A stretch of DNA of 64,000 nt from an uncultured Selenomonadales bacterium (GTDB lineage: Bacteria; Bacillota; Negativicutes; Selenomonadales; Selenomonadaceae). The translations under genes were made by a program, and so were the position numbers. The notes under the pieces are model-generated. The model had not been told where the DNA came from and did no database searches. It saw nothing but the letters and a program-made list of their open reading frames with translations. The stretch is from the NCBI GenBank assembly GCA_937910665.1, contig CALEPR010000036.1, positions 1 to 64,000 on the forward strand, read 5' to 3'. Every line of letters starts with the position of its first letter. Within the stretch, counting starts at the first letter, position 1. Positions 49,583 through 59,062 of the stretch are shown here, piece after piece.

Positions 49583-50599
49583 ATGTTTACAAAAGATATC
49601 GGTATCGACCTCGGAACGGCAAACACCCTCGTTTACATGAGGGGTAAGGGCATCATAATCAGAGAGCCCTCTGTCGTTGCAGTCAATACAAGAACGGATA
49701 AATGCCGCTATGTCGGTAAGGAAGCCAAGGACGTCATCGGACGCACCCCCGGCTCTATCGTTGCGGTAAGGCCGCTCAAGGACGGCGTTATAGCCGATTT
49801 CGACATCGCCACGACAATGCTTCAGGAGTTCATAAGAAAGGCTCTGCGCGGCACTATCTTCACAAAGGCAAATGTTATCATCTGCATTCCTTCGGGAGTT
49901 ACCGCCGTTGAAAGACGTGCCGTGCGCGAATCCTGCAAAAAGGCGGGCGCAAACAACGTCCTTATCATCGAAGAGCCTATGGCAGCCGCTATCGGTGCGG
50001 GTCTGCCCACAAACGATCCCGCCGGCAGCATGATAGTTGATATCGGCGGCGGTACGAGCGAGGTCGCGGTGATCTCTCTCGGAGGCATAGTTGCCGCAAG
50101 GTCGGTCCGCTGTGCCGGCGATGAGTTTGATTCCTCCATAATCAACTACATCAAGAAAAAATACAATCTGCTCATCGGCGAGAGAACTGCCGAAAACATC
50201 AAGATAGAAATAGGCTCGGCTTTCCCGAGCGAAAAGGAAGAAACTCTTGAAATAAAGGGAAGAAACCTCCTTAACGGTCTGCCCGAAAATATCACGGTAA
50301 ACTCCGCCGAGATACGCGATGCCCTCGTTGAACCTCTTTCAAGGGTCATCGACGCTATAAAGTCTACCCTTGAGGAAACTCCCCCGGAGCTCTCTGCCGA
50401 TATCATCGACCACGGCATTACTCTCGCAGGCGGCGGAGCTTTGCTGCGCGGACTCGATAAGCTCATCAACCGCGAGACCGGTATGCCCGTCTATATCGCG
50501 GAATATCCCCTCGATTGCGTTGCCGAGGGTACGGGAAAGATACTTGAAAATATCAACGACTATCAGGACGCCCTCACCGAAAACGTCAAGTATTATTAA
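49583..50599 (+). CDS. mreB: Rod shape-determining actin homologue MreB (338 aa)
   Basis: Forms membrane-bound filaments guiding lateral wall synthesis. [20 protein letters not shown] (phosphate 1), [33 protein letters not shown] (phosphate 2) and [15 protein letters not shown] (adenosine) are all present. ATG 49583 with AAGGAG. First gene of the operon with mreC (14 bases), mreD and PBP2. Confidence 0.97.
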   Translation: MFTKDIGIDLGTANTLVYMRGKGIIIREPSVVAVNTRTDKCRYVGKEAKDVIGRTPGSIVAVRPLKDGVIADFDIATTMLQEFIRKALRGTIFTKANVIICIPSGVTAVERRAVRESCKKAGANNVLIIEEPMAAAIGAGLPTNDPAGSMIVDIGGGTSEVAVISLGGIVAARSVRCAGDEFDSSIINYIKKKYNLLIGERTAENIKIEIGSAFPSEKEETLEIKGRNLLNGLPENITVNSAEIRDALVEPLSRVIDAIKSTLEETPPELSADIIDHGITLAGGGALLRGLDKLINRETGMPVYIAEYPLDCVAEGTGKILENINDYQDALTENVKYY

Positions 50600-50613
50600 G
50601 GAGGAAGCTCTCC

Positions 50614-51474
50614 ATGCGTGATTTTTTCAAAAGCGCCAGATTCAAGATATTGCTCGCTTTCCTCGCCTTTCTTGTGGGAATAATGATCTATTCCGTCACC
50701 AAGGGAGGCTATTCCGTTTCGGGAGAATCCTTCATCAATACGATAACCAAGCCGTTCCGCTCGGTATCAAACGGCATAAGCGTCAGGATCGAAAAAACGC
50801 TCGATAAGCTATCAAACGCCGATGAATATTATGAGGAAAATCAGGAGCTGAAAAAGCAGATCGGCGAGCTCAACAAGCAGCTTGCCGAATACGACGCTTT
50901 GAAGGAAGAGGTCGAGGAGCTCCGCAAGTTCGTCATAATCAAGGAGGAGCATCAGGACTTCCAGCTTTCTGAGCCCGCTGACGTTCTCGGATACGTCACA
51001 AACGACCCGTTCCGTTCATTTACTATCGACAAAGGCTCGGCAGAGGGCATAAAGCCAAACTGTCCCGTCGTCACAGCCGAAGGGCTGATCGGCATAACAG
51101 TAGATGTCTCTGAGCACGTCTCGACCGTGAGAACTATCCTCTCGCCCGATCTTTCCGTAGCGGCGGCTTCCTCGTCATCAAGCACGGATCAGGGTATCAT
51201 CGAGGGAAACATACTCAGCGCAGAGCAAGGAAATACCCGACTTATCCATGTCAGCACCGATAACACACTCAAGGAAGGCGACCTCGTGATAACCGCAGGC
51301 TCAAGCGGCCTTTTCCCCAAGGGCTACGCCGTGGGGACCGTCAAAAGCGTCGGCTTCGATTCCAACGGACTTTCCGTATGCGCCGAAATAGAGCCATGCG
51401 TGGACATTACACGTCTCACCTCCGTCACCGTTATAACCGATTTCAGCGGCAAAAAGGAGGATGAGGAAGATTGA
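50614..51474 (+). CDS. mreC: Rod shape-determining protein MreC (286 aa)
   Basis: One membrane helix (ILLAFLAFLVGIMIYSV), a coiled coil (residues ~70-110, ENQELKKQIGELNKQLAEYD), then the double beta-barrel of the family (VLGYVTNDPFRSFTIDKGSA, PVVTAEGLIGITVDVSE, VITAGSSGLFPKGYAVGTV). Acts outside the membrane, linking MreB to PBP2. Four-base overlap with mreD. Confidence 0.94.
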   Translation: MRDFFKSARFKILLAFLAFLVGIMIYSVTKGGYSVSGESFINTITKPFRSVSNGISVRIEKTLDKLSNADEYYEENQELKKQIGELNKQLAEYDALKEEVEELRKFVIIKEEHQDFQLSEPADVLGYVTNDPFRSFTIDKGSAEGIKPNCPVVTAEGLIGITVDVSEHVSTVRTILSPDLSVAAASSSSSTDQGIIEGNILSAEQGNTRLIHVSTDNTLKEGDLVITAGSSGLFPKGYAVGTVKSVGFDSNGLSVCAEIEPCVDITRLTSVTVITDFSGKKEDEED

Positions 51475-52028
51475 GGATCAGATCTACCCGCGAGCAAAGG
51501 ATACTGAATATTAAAACAGCCGTCAGGTGGCTGCTTTATTACCTGATAATTTTTATCTGCTTTCTGATAATGACGTCGGGAACTTGGCTCAAGCCCATAT
51601 TGCTCGTGCCGGCTGCGCTTTGCATAGCTGTCAGCTGCAACCAGTACGCTTCCGCTTTTACAGGAGCCCTCTGCGGCTTTCTCATAGATATAAGCTGCGG
51701 AAAGCTTTTCGGCTATAATGCCGTGATACTGGCATTCTTCTGTATCGCCGCATCGCTGCTTTTCGAGCTTTATCTCAGGCACAGGTTCGTGAATTTCATG
51801 CTGCTCAATGCCGCAGTCTCATACATACAGTGCAGGCTCGACTATAAGTTCTACTATCAGATATGGAATTACGAAAACGTAGAGAGGATATTTACCCGCG
51901 TTACCCTCAGAGTATGGGTATATACGGTGATATCGGGCATATTCATCTATCTCGTTTTCAGTCTGGTGAACCGTTTCCTTATGCCGAAAACTCACCTCAC
52001 TATCGAAGAAGCTATAAAATCAAACTGA
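51471..52028 (+). CDS. mreD: Rod shape-determining protein MreD (185 aa)
   Basis: Small integral membrane protein, five hydrophobic segments (YYLIIFICFLIMTSGTWLKP first). Weak sequence conservation is normal for MreD; the call rests on membrane layout, size and position between mreC and pbp2. TTG start overlapping the mreC stop, after AAAGGAGG. A hairpin ACCGCACA/TGTGCGGT lies at 52,028-52,050 right after the stop, without a T run. Confidence 0.85.
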   Translation: MRIRSTREQRILNIKTAVRWLLYYLIIFICFLIMTSGTWLKPILLVPAALCIAVSCNQYASAFTGALCGFLIDISCGKLFGYNAVILAFFCIAASLLFELYLRHRFVNFMLLNAAVSYIQCRLDYKFYYQIWNYENVERIFTRVTLRVWVYTVISGIFIYLVFSLVNRFLMPKTHLTIEEAIKSN

Positions 52029-52086
52029 CCGCACATGATATCTGTGCGGTCTGTGTATTTGGATACACCCAAAAGGAGGAACAGCC

Positions 52087-54399
52087 TTGAAAGGATTGGC
52101 AGAAAATCTGAAATCCATTATAATAATCCTGCTTGTCGTGGCTCTCGCCCTTATGAGCGCCCTGAGACTTATGGAGATACAGGTCGTCGGCGACGAAAGC
52201 ATAAAAACTCAGGTCTCATACGGAGAAAACGCCATAACCTACGTAAAACAGGTCAAAGCTACCAGAGGCGAGATAATCGACTACAGCGGACATACCATCG
52301 TTACCAACGACGCCCGCTGTGACCTCGTCCTGCAAATGGCGTTCTTCCCCACCGATCTTCAGGAGGGCAACAAAACTCTCCTCGGCATATACAACGCCCT
52401 TGCCGAAAGAGGCTATAAATTCGAGGAAAGTATACCCATAACCCGCGATCGCCCCTATGTTTTCACCGCAGAAGACCCTTCTGAGGTCATCGCCGACCTG
52501 AACCTCAATGTCTACGCTACTGCCGAAAACTGCATTGATAAGCTCATTTCCGACTATGAGATAGCGGATTCCTACTCAGACGAGGAAAAACGTATCATCG
52601 CGGGTATGCGCTACGAGATGATCGCCAAGGACTTTGCCTACAGCAACGACCTTCTCCTCGCAGAGGACATTGACCCCGATACCGTCGTTCAGATGAAGGA
52701 GCTCGGCAACTTCTACAAGGGTATCGAGGTCGTAGAGGCTTCCGAGCGCCGTATCGAACGCGGAGATATCCTCCCCCACGAGATCGGCACGGTAGGTCCT
52801 ATCTATGCCGAGGAGTACGACGAGCTCAAAAGCAAGGGCTATGCAATGAACGACTCGGTGGGAAAAAGCGGTATCGAATCCGCTATGGAGACCGAGCTGA
52901 GAGGTCAGAACGGCGAGGAGGAAGTAATAGTCGAGGACGGCTTGATAAAAAATGTCACAACTATATCCGATACGATCTCGGGCGAAACGGTAAAGCTCAC
53001 CGTTGACGGCAATTATCAGCTCAGATTGCAGGGGATCCTCGAGGATTTCCTTGCAAATTTCCCCTCTATCAACCCCAAGCCCGCTGTCCTCAAAAACGTA
53101 AGGTGCGGCGCTATCTGCGTGCTCGATGCGAAAACGGGCGCGGTAAAGGGAATGGCCACAGCTCCCACATACAATCTCAAGGATTACTCGGAAAATTACG
53201 ATTACTTTCTCAACGTTGAGGACTCTCCCCTCGTCAACCGCTGCACCTACGGACTTTACCGCCCCGGTTCGACCTTCAAGACCGTCACCGCTACGGCAGG
53301 TCTCAACGAGGGAATAGTCACGGGCAATACCACCTTCGTCTGCAACAGAAAATACGAATACCACGGCACAGACTATTCTTGTACGGGATATCACGGAAAT
53401 ATCGCCATAAGACACGCTATCGAGGTCTCGTGCAACTCATACTTCTACGAGCTTTCGAGTATGCTCGGCATCGACAACATCACAAAATATGCCCAGCTCT
53501 ACGGGCTCGGTTCGAGCACGGGCATAGAAACAGGCGACGCTCCCGGATATCTGTGTAACCCCGAGACCTTCGCCGAGCACGGTCAGGAATGGTACATCGG
53601 CTATGTAATACAGGCAGGTATAGGTAATCAGGACTGCGGAATGACTCCCCTGCAAATGGCTGTTGTCGCAAGTACTATCGCCAATCAGGGCGTGAGATAT
53701 CAGCCCTACCTCGTTGACAGCTACTATGAATACGGCTCGGGCGAGCTCATCTCTAAGACCCAGCCCACCGTTGCTCAGCAGATAGAGCTGAATTACGAGG
53801 ATATCTACGATTATATCATCGGCGGCATGATAGACGCTTCAGCAAATGTTCCGGCAAAATATTCGCTCTCAAACCTCGGCTTTGACGTTGCCATAAAGAC
53901 CGGTACTCCACAGACGGGCGCTAACCTTGAGGAGCAGAACTCGTTCTTCATAGGCTTTGCCCCTGCCGACGACCCCGAAATAGCCTTCGCAGGAGTTATC
54001 GAGGGCGGCGAATACTCAAAATATATGATACGCGACATCATTCTCGCTTATCAGGAATGCTACGGACTCAACGGCGTAAAGCCCTCTGTGAGCGACGAGC
54101 TCCCCGAGGAGGTTCGCCCCGTGCTCACGACTACAGCCGATTCGACCACCACTGCAACGGGCACTACAACTACCGAAACTACTACTGCTTCGTCCGCCGC
54201 CGCAGCTGTCTCGGAAGCTCCGCTGACTACTGTATACTATGAGCAGCCCTCGGAAACTCAGCCTCCCACGGAAACCACTGCTCCCATAATTCCCGAGCAG
54301 CAGCCTGTTACGACTCTTCCTCCCGAGACCTCAACAGCCACCGACCCCTACAGCGACCCTGAACCCGGCGAGTATGAGGACCCGTATCCTGCTGAATAA
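52087..54399 (+). CDS. Penicillin-binding protein 2, class B transpeptidase (770 aa)
   Basis: D,D-transpeptidase of the elongasome. Short N-terminal membrane helix, a dimerisation domain (residues ~50-330), then the transpeptidase: RPGSTFKTVTATAG (SxxK), VSCNSYFYEL (SxN) and VAIKTGTPQTG (KTG). Residues from ~675 form a Thr/Pro/Glu-rich tail (TTATGTTTTETTTASS) likely exposed in the wall. The start is TTG 52087 after AAAGGAGG. Last gene of the mre operon; the order supports PBP2 rather than division PBP3. Confidence 0.9.
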   Translation: MKGLAENLKSIIIILLVVALALMSALRLMEIQVVGDESIKTQVSYGENAITYVKQVKATRGEIIDYSGHTIVTNDARCDLVLQMAFFPTDLQEGNKTLLGIYNALAERGYKFEESIPITRDRPYVFTAEDPSEVIADLNLNVYATAENCIDKLISDYEIADSYSDEEKRIIAGMRYEMIAKDFAYSNDLLLAEDIDPDTVVQMKELGNFYKGIEVVEASERRIERGDILPHEIGTVGPIYAEEYDELKSKGYAMNDSVGKSGIESAMETELRGQNGEEEVIVEDGLIKNVTTISDTISGETVKLTVDGNYQLRLQGILEDFLANFPSINPKPAVLKNVRCGAICVLDAKTGAVKGMATAPTYNLKDYSENYDYFLNVEDSPLVNRCTYGLYRPGSTFKTVTATAGLNEGIVTGNTTFVCNRKYEYHGTDYSCTGYHGNIAIRHAIEVSCNSYFYELSSMLGIDNITKYAQLYGLGSSTGIETGDAPGYLCNPETFAEHGQEWYIGYVIQAGIGNQDCGMTPLQMAVVASTIANQGVRYQPYLVDSYYEYGSGELISKTQPTVAQQIELNYEDIYDYIIGGMIDASANVPAKYSLSNLGFDVAIKTGTPQTGANLEEQNSFFIGFAPADDPEIAFAGVIEGGEYSKYMIRDIILAYQECYGLNGVKPSVSDELPEEVRPVLTTTADSTTTATGTTTTETTTASSAAAAVSEAPLTTVYYEQPSETQPPTETTAPIIPEQQPVTTLPPETSTATDPYSDPEPGEYEDPYPAE

Positions 54400-54451
54400 T
54401 GGCATAAAATAACCGTGAACTCATATAGAAGCTAATGCGTACTGCTGAAGC

Positions 54452-54485
54452 TTGAGGGGGATCCTTTAAAAAGGGTCCCCCTCAA
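54452..54485. repeat. Hairpin between pbp2 and the MATE gene
   Basis: TTGAGGGGGA pairs perfectly with TCCCCCTCAA around an A/T loop that itself contains CCTTT/AAAGG. No T run follows, so it is probably one of the dispersed hairpin repeats of Part B rather than a classic terminator, although it may act as one. Confidence 0.7.
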
Positions 54486-54533
54486 TACGTTACGTAAAAA
54501 TCCTATATAAGCATCGCGGTTATTTGCGCGGTG

Positions 54534-55907
54534 TCACTTTCTAACGCCGTGGAGATGATTGAGAGTGCCGTTTTCGGCTTTCTTCGTAACGATCCTGACA
54601 CATACGGCGCAGACGATACTGCAATAAATAGTCGCTGAGAGCCACGCAGACTGGTCTGTGAAGCATATCGCAGTAAAGCCGTATTTCGGCACAAACGTCC
54701 TGCTGACGATTATTCTGGCGAGCATTTCCAAAGCTCCCGAAAAAATGGCGACCGCCGAATATCCGAGGCCCTGAATAGTCATTCTCGTAACGTTAAGAAT
54801 ACCTATGAGCCAGTAGAAGAACCCGAGGCACATAAGATACTGCGCAGAAGCGTCGAGTACGGCAGCCTCTCCGCTTTTCACGAACATCATCGAGAGCACC
54901 CTGCCGAAGAATATCAGCACTACGCCAATAAACGCTCCGTATGCAGTTCCGACGGCAACTCCGCTGAAAATGCCCTTTTTAATACGCTCGGTTTTTCCTG
55001 CGCCGAGGTTCTGGCTGCTGAAAACGGAAACTCCCGTGGCGATAGCGTCGAACGGACACATCGCGAGCTGCTTGAGCTTGCTTCCCGCCGTAAAGCCCGA
55101 GACGTAAACGCTGCCCAGACCGTTGTTGGCAGCCTGCATGACCATGCTGCCTATCGCGGTTATGGAGTATTGCAGACCCATCGGAACGCCCATTATAAAC
55201 AGCTCCTTTGCCGCGTAAATGTTGAGCTTGCAATAGCGCTTTTTCAGCTTCAGGAGCGGGTATTTTTTCTGTATATAAATGAAGCACGCGATACCGCTGC
55301 ACGCCTGAGCTATCACGGTCGCGAGAGCCGCTCCGGCGCAGCCGAGTCTTATGACGGCGATGAGGAGAACGTCGAGGAAGATGTTCAGAAACGCCGATAT
55401 CATGAGGAAAATGAACGGCGTGCGGCTGTCCCCTACGGCACGCATTATGCCTGCAAGCAGGTTGTAGAAAAGAGTGAAGGGTATCCCGAGGAATATGATG
55501 AGCAGGTATATGTAAGCATCGCCGTAGATGTTTTCGGGGGTGGACATTATGTCGAGTATCTTATGGCAAAGCAGTGCGGTCGATACCGTGAGGACTGCCG
55601 CTATAGCTCCCGTCATGAGATATGCGTGAAAGACGCAGCTGCGAAGCCTGCCGAAGTGCTCTGCGCCGAAATACTTCGCGACAGGCACGCTGAAGCCCGC
55701 GCAGATACCCATACAGAAGCCGAGCACAAGAAACTGCACGCTGCTCGAAGCTCCGACTCCCGCAAGAGCTTCCGCGCCGAGCACACGCCCGACTATCGCC
55801 GCATCTATCATATTGTACATCTGCTGCAGGAAATTTCCCAGCAGCAGGGGCAGCGAGAACCGAAGTATCAGCTTTATCGGGCTGCCCTCGGTCATATTTT
55901 CTGTCAT
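54534..55907 (-). CDS. MATE family efflux protein (457 aa)
   Basis: Inner-membrane exporter: MTEGSPIKLILRFSLPLLLG, QQMYNMIDAAIVGRVLGAEA and GVPMGLQYSITAIGSMVMQ are typical of the NorM/DinF group; about twelve helices. ATG 55907 begins MTENMTEG; a second in-frame ATG follows four codons on and could be the true start. Unrelated in sequence detail to the Part A MATE. Substrate unknown; single gene. Confidence 0.92.
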   Translation of the reverse strand: MTENMTEGSPIKLILRFSLPLLLGNFLQQMYNMIDAAIVGRVLGAEALAGVGASSSVQFLVLGFCMGICAGFSVPVAKYFGAEHFGRLRSCVFHAYLMTGAIAAVLTVSTALLCHKILDIMSTPENIYGDAYIYLLIIFLGIPFTLFYNLLAGIMRAVGDSRTPFIFLMISAFLNIFLDVLLIAVIRLGCAGAALATVIAQACSGIACFIYIQKKYPLLKLKKRYCKLNIYAAKELFIMGVPMGLQYSITAIGSMVMQAANNGLGSVYVSGFTAGSKLKQLAMCPFDAIATGVSVFSSQNLGAGKTERIKKGIFSGVAVGTAYGAFIGVVLIFFGRVLSMMFVKSGEAAVLDASAQYLMCLGFFYWLIGILNVTRMTIQGLGYSAVAIFSGALEMLARIIVSRTFVPKYGFTAICFTDQSAWLSATIYCSIVCAVCVRIVTKKAENGTLNHLHGVRK

Positions 55908-55958
55908 ATTTTATTGCACCTCTTATTTATTTGTATGAACTCTGTCCCCACACCCCTG

Positions 55959-56052
55959 CAAAAGGGATATATGTCCCTTTTGGAGCCCATTCACGCTGAC
56001 GCTCGCAAAGCTCGCTCGATCTCTGAAAAGCGGATAGTCTGATTTCGCTTGC
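55959..56052. repeat. Dispersed hairpin repeats
   Basis: CAAAAGGGA/TCCCTTTTG (55,959-55,982) followed by a GAAAAGCGGATAGTCTGATT unit (56,025-56,052) related to the repeats at 43,945 and 58,844. The whole gap from 55,908 to 56,195 holds no gene apart from these. Confidence 0.6.
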
Positions 56053-56195
56053 TGAAATTTATTTGAATAAAGGAATCCGCGCCTGAACTTCAAGATTCAG
56101 TCGGCACATCAATAATATACTACAACGTGGTAATTATGTCAAGAGCTATGAATAATTTCCGTTTATGTGACAAAACTATAAGCGGAGGTGTTATC

Positions 56196-57023
56196 GTGAA
56201 GAAAAATTTATTATCCGATAAAAAATACGCAAAAGGCACAAAGGGCTTTTACGCAGCCCTCGGCATAAGCGCCGTTATGATAGGCTCGGCTTGCTTTTTT
56301 GCCTATCAGCAGGGCGAAAAGCTCTCTGAGGATCATCTTACAGCAGAGAATAACGCATCTGTCTCGGACGAGGCAGTCGCTAATCAGGTAACGGACATAC
56401 CGAAGGTCACCACTCCTGCCTACAGAGTTACTACTCAGGCGCAGACCACGGCAGCTCCCGTCCTCACGACCGTTCAGGCAGCGACCATACCTGCCTCGGA
56501 CATAATCGTGGACGAGCCATTTGAGGAAGCTGCGGCAGTCGTTCCCGATGAGCCTGCAGAGGGTATCGACCCCGTCAACGGCAGCGTGAGCGCAGGAGTG
56601 CAGAAGATTGAGAATCCGAAGTATCCCCTTGCCGAAGCAGCCGAGGTGCTCAACCCGTTCAGCGGAACAGACCTTGTGAAAAATGAGACCACCGGTTCGT
56701 GGCAGACCCACAACGGCACGGATATCGCCGCCGAGGTGGGCGCGGACGTTTTTGCCGTTTCAAACGGCGAGATAACCTCGGTCTCGAACGACCCGCTCTG
56801 GGGAGTTACCCTCGTGCTTGACCACAAAAACGGCTTTATGACCCGATACTGCGGACTCGGCGCCGATCTTTGCGTACAGGAAGGCGATATCGTCGTCAGC
56901 GGCGATCTCCTCGGAACAGTCGGCGGTACAGCAGATATTGAAAGCGCTCTTGCTCCTCATCTTCATATCGAAATGAAGCATAACGGCGCGTATATCGACC
57001 CAATGAGCCAGATAAACCAATAA
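56196..57023 (+). CDS. M23 peptidase domain protein, SpoIIQ-like (275 aa)
   Basis: Basic start and one membrane helix (FYAALGISAVMIGSACFFAY), a Thr/Ala/Pro-rich linker (~residues 55-130), then a LytM/M23 domain with THNGTDIAAEVG (HxxxD zinc ligands) and APHLHIEM (HxH). The zinc site is intact, so it may cut peptidoglycan. Layout resembles SpoIIQ, the forespore wall protein of engulfment, whose zinc site is often degenerate; other M23 roles are possible. GTG 56196 after AGCGGAGG is chosen over the longer frame from 56,127. Confidence 0.82.
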   Translation: MKKNLLSDKKYAKGTKGFYAALGISAVMIGSACFFAYQQGEKLSEDHLTAENNASVSDEAVANQVTDIPKVTTPAYRVTTQAQTTAAPVLTTVQAATIPASDIIVDEPFEEAAAVVPDEPAEGIDPVNGSVSAGVQKIENPKYPLAEAAEVLNPFSGTDLVKNETTGSWQTHNGTDIAAEVGADVFAVSNGEITSVSNDPLWGVTLVLDHKNGFMTRYCGLGADLCVQEGDIVVSGDLLGTVGGTADIESALAPHLHIEMKHNGAYIDPMSQINQ

Positions 57024-57045
57024 ACGCCGCAGTGCATATAGAAAA

Positions 57046-57084
57046 TTATAGTGAACGTCAAAAAGAATTTGACGTTCACTATAA
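57046..57084. repeat. Perfect 17-base inverted repeat
   Basis: TTATAGTGAACGTCAAA pairs exactly with TTTGACGTTCACTATAA around AAGAA. Located 23 bases after the M23 gene and 82 before the DUF4190 gene end. No T run, so a terminator is possible but not certain; an operator or a small mobile repeat is another reading. Confidence 0.8.
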
Positions 57085-57165
57085 TAAATGCAAACGCCAA
57101 AGCATTTTACCGTTTGCTATATTTTTGCAGGCTGAGGTTTTCAGTTTTTTCTTTAGAACTTGTTC

Positions 57166-57762
57166 TTAATATCCAAGCACAACGAGCTCCTCACCGCTAT
57201 GGTCGTAGTCCCCTCCTCCGCTGTCGGGAGAGGTAGTAGTCTGTGTACTGCTGCCGACCGTACCGTCCGAGCCCGAATGGTAGCTCTTGATAAAATCGGC
57301 AAAGAATCCGTCAAAGTCCTCATAGCCCATAGCCGACCAGTACTTATCAAACTTCGGGTCCTGATATTTGCGGAAGTGCTCGGGAACTTCGCCCGTTTCA
57401 TCATATTCGCTGATTATTGCAGTGTCGTTGTTGACAAAGTACACAAAGTCGGGCATCACCTTTACCATTATCATTACATAGAACGAAAAGATGAAGGCGG
57501 ATATGAGCGATACAACTATCCCTATTATCGCAAACGCCTTGCCGCCTCTGTGTGAAGCCAGCGAGACTATCGCCATGACCACTGCGAGCGGAACTGCAAT
57601 TATACTCAGCATTCCGCTGCACAGGATAAGGTTCACCAGCGCTATAACAAAAGCCGCTATCGCAAGACCTTTTCCGGAACCCTTATCCTTTCTCGGTGCA
57701 GGGGTTGGTCTCATATCATACTGACCTGCACCATACTGATCTGTGTAATACTGATTATCCAT
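57166..57762 (-). CDS. DUF4190-type membrane protein (198 aa)
   Basis: Pro/Tyr/Gln-rich N-terminus, then two or three hydrophobic segments (GLAIAAFVIALVNLILCSGML, VMAIVSLASHRGGKAFAIIG, ISAFIFSFYVMIMV) of the DUF4190 pattern, and an acidic, Ser/Thr/Gly-rich tail (SSTQTTTSPDSGGGDYDHSG). Function unknown. Directly downstream of metA by nine bases, so possibly co-transcribed. Confidence 0.7.
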   Translation of the reverse strand: MDNQYYTDQYGAGQYDMRPTPAPRKDKGSGKGLAIAAFVIALVNLILCSGMLSIIAVPLAVVMAIVSLASHRGGKAFAIIGIVVSLISAFIFSFYVMIMVKVMPDFVYFVNNDTAIISEYDETGEVPEHFRKYQDPKFDKYWSAMGYEDFDGFFADFIKSYHSGSDGTVGSSTQTTTSPDSGGGDYDHSGEELVVLGY

Positions 57763-57771
57763 TTTTCCTCC

Positions 57772-58719
57772 TTAAAGACTTGTTTCCCAGAGCCAGTTGC
57801 GCACCTCAAGCTCCTCCAGATTATACGGAGTCTTCTGATAAACGCAGTAGTTGAGCCAGTTGGAAAACATAAGATTAGCCGTACACCTCCACGAAAATAC
57901 CGGAACATTATCCGGGTCATCGTTCGGAAAATAATTGTAAGGGAGCTGGATATCTATCCCCTTTTCGAGATCGCGGCGGTACTCGTTGGCAATGGTATCG
58001 CGGTCATACTCGGAATGTCCCGTTATGAAGTACTGTCTGCCGTTCTTGTTGGCGACGATGTGGACGCCGGAAATATCCGACGAGGTAAGTATCTCAAGCT
58101 GTGGGATCCGCTCGATATCCTCGCGGCGGATCTCGGTGTTCCTTGAATGCGGCACGTAGAATATATCGTCGAAGCCTCTCAGAAGCTGACTGTTGCTGAC
58201 CTCAGCCCTGTGGGGGAAAATGCCGAACATCTTACGTTCGAGCTGATACTTAGGTATCCCGTAGTGGTAGTAAAGTCCTGCCTGAGCCGCCCAGCAGATG
58301 TAAAGGGTCGAGAAAACGTGAGTTTTTGACCATTCCATTATGCTGCATATCTCGTCCCAGTAATCGACCTCCTCGTATTCGAGCAGTTCTACGGGCGCTC
58401 CCGTGATTATCATGCCGTCGTAGCGGTTATTTTTAATCTCTGCAAAGGTCTTGTAGAACGCCTCGAGGTGGTGCTTCGAGGTATTGCGCGAGGTATGCGA
58501 AGCCATTTGCAGCAGGTCGATATCCACCTGCAAGGGGGTGTTGCTCAGCAGCCTGAGAAGCTGACTTTCCGTCTCTATCTTCTTTGGCATTATGTTGAGT
58601 ATTACCACCTTAAGCGGACGGATATCCTGATGCTCCGCCCTTTCCTTTGACATTACAAATATATTTTCTTCTCCAAGCGTTTTGAATGCCGGGAGTTCAG
58701 AAGAAATACGTATTGGCAT
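57772..58719 (-). CDS. metA: Homoserine O-acetyltransferase, MetA family (315 aa)
   Basis: First committed step of methionine synthesis: acylation of homoserine. Catalytic Cys142 ([10 protein letters not shown]), and His234/Glu236 (TGHSEYDRD) are in place, and [10 protein letters not shown]...NIMPKK is the family opening. Residue 111 is Glu ([11 protein letters not shown]). Published work on this family assigns acetyl-CoA use to Glu at this position and succinyl-CoA use to Gly, so acetylation is predicted. ATG 58719 after AAAGGAG. No SAM riboswitch is recognisable upstream. Confidence 0.92.
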   Translation of the reverse strand: MPIRISSELPAFKTLGEENIFVMSKERAEHQDIRPLKVVILNIMPKKIETESQLLRLLSNTPLQVDIDLLQMASHTSRNTSKHHLEAFYKTFAEIKNNRYDGMIITGAPVELLEYEEVDYWDEICSIMEWSKTHVFSTLYICWAAQAGLYYHYGIPKYQLERKMFGIFPHRAEVSNSQLLRGFDDIFYVPHSRNTEIRREDIERIPQLEILTSSDISGVHIVANKNGRQYFITGHSEYDRDTIANEYRRDLEKGIDIQLPYNYFPNDDPDNVPVFSWRCTANLMFSNWLNYCVYQKTPYNLEELEVRNWLWETSL

Positions 58720-58843
58720 TTCAAATCGCTCCTTTCCGTTTAGATATTAGAGATCAGAGTTTAGATCTATGAGTCTCTGCTTCCCCCCTCATGCGGAGAG
58801 CAGCTTCCCGATTTAAAAATTCCCGCACCATATTTACTCCCGC

Positions 58844-59017
58844 GAGCGATAGCAGACTATCTGCTTTCGCTCAACTGCACTATCATTAATGATGAATCAT
58901 TCACGCAAATAAATGCACAGGAGCGCATCTTTGCCCTTAACCTTTGCAGGGCTCTGCCCTGCACCCGCTAAAGGGGCAGTCGCCCCTTTAGCCGGGGTTC
59001 GGGGACAGCGTCCCCGG
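58844..59017. repeat. Block of dispersed hairpin repeats before the pfl terminator
   Basis: GAGCGATAGCAGA/TCTGCTTTCGCTC (58,844-58,872, near-perfect palindrome), GCAGGGCTCTGCCCTGC (58,946-58,962), TAAAGGGGC/GCCCCTTTA (58,969-58,990) and GGGGAC/GTCCCC (59,001-59,015). The first belongs with the units at 43,945 and 56,025. This fills the 343-base gap between metA and the pfl operon, which holds no gene. Confidence 0.75.
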
Positions 59018-59035
59018 ATAAACAAAATACAAAGA

Positions 59036-59057
59036 GGGCGGACTTGAAAGTCCGCCC
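59036..59057 (-). terminator. Terminator of the pfl operon
   Basis: GGGCGGACTT and AAGTCCGCCC are perfectly complementary around GA. On the minus strand CTCTTTGTATTTTG follows, five bases after the stop of the glycyl-radical gene. Confidence 0.8.
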
Positions 59058-59062
59058 TTGCA

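Noticed and set aside
58720..58843. SAM riboswitch upstream of metA
   Set aside because: I looked for the paired arms and conserved core of SAM-I and saw none.
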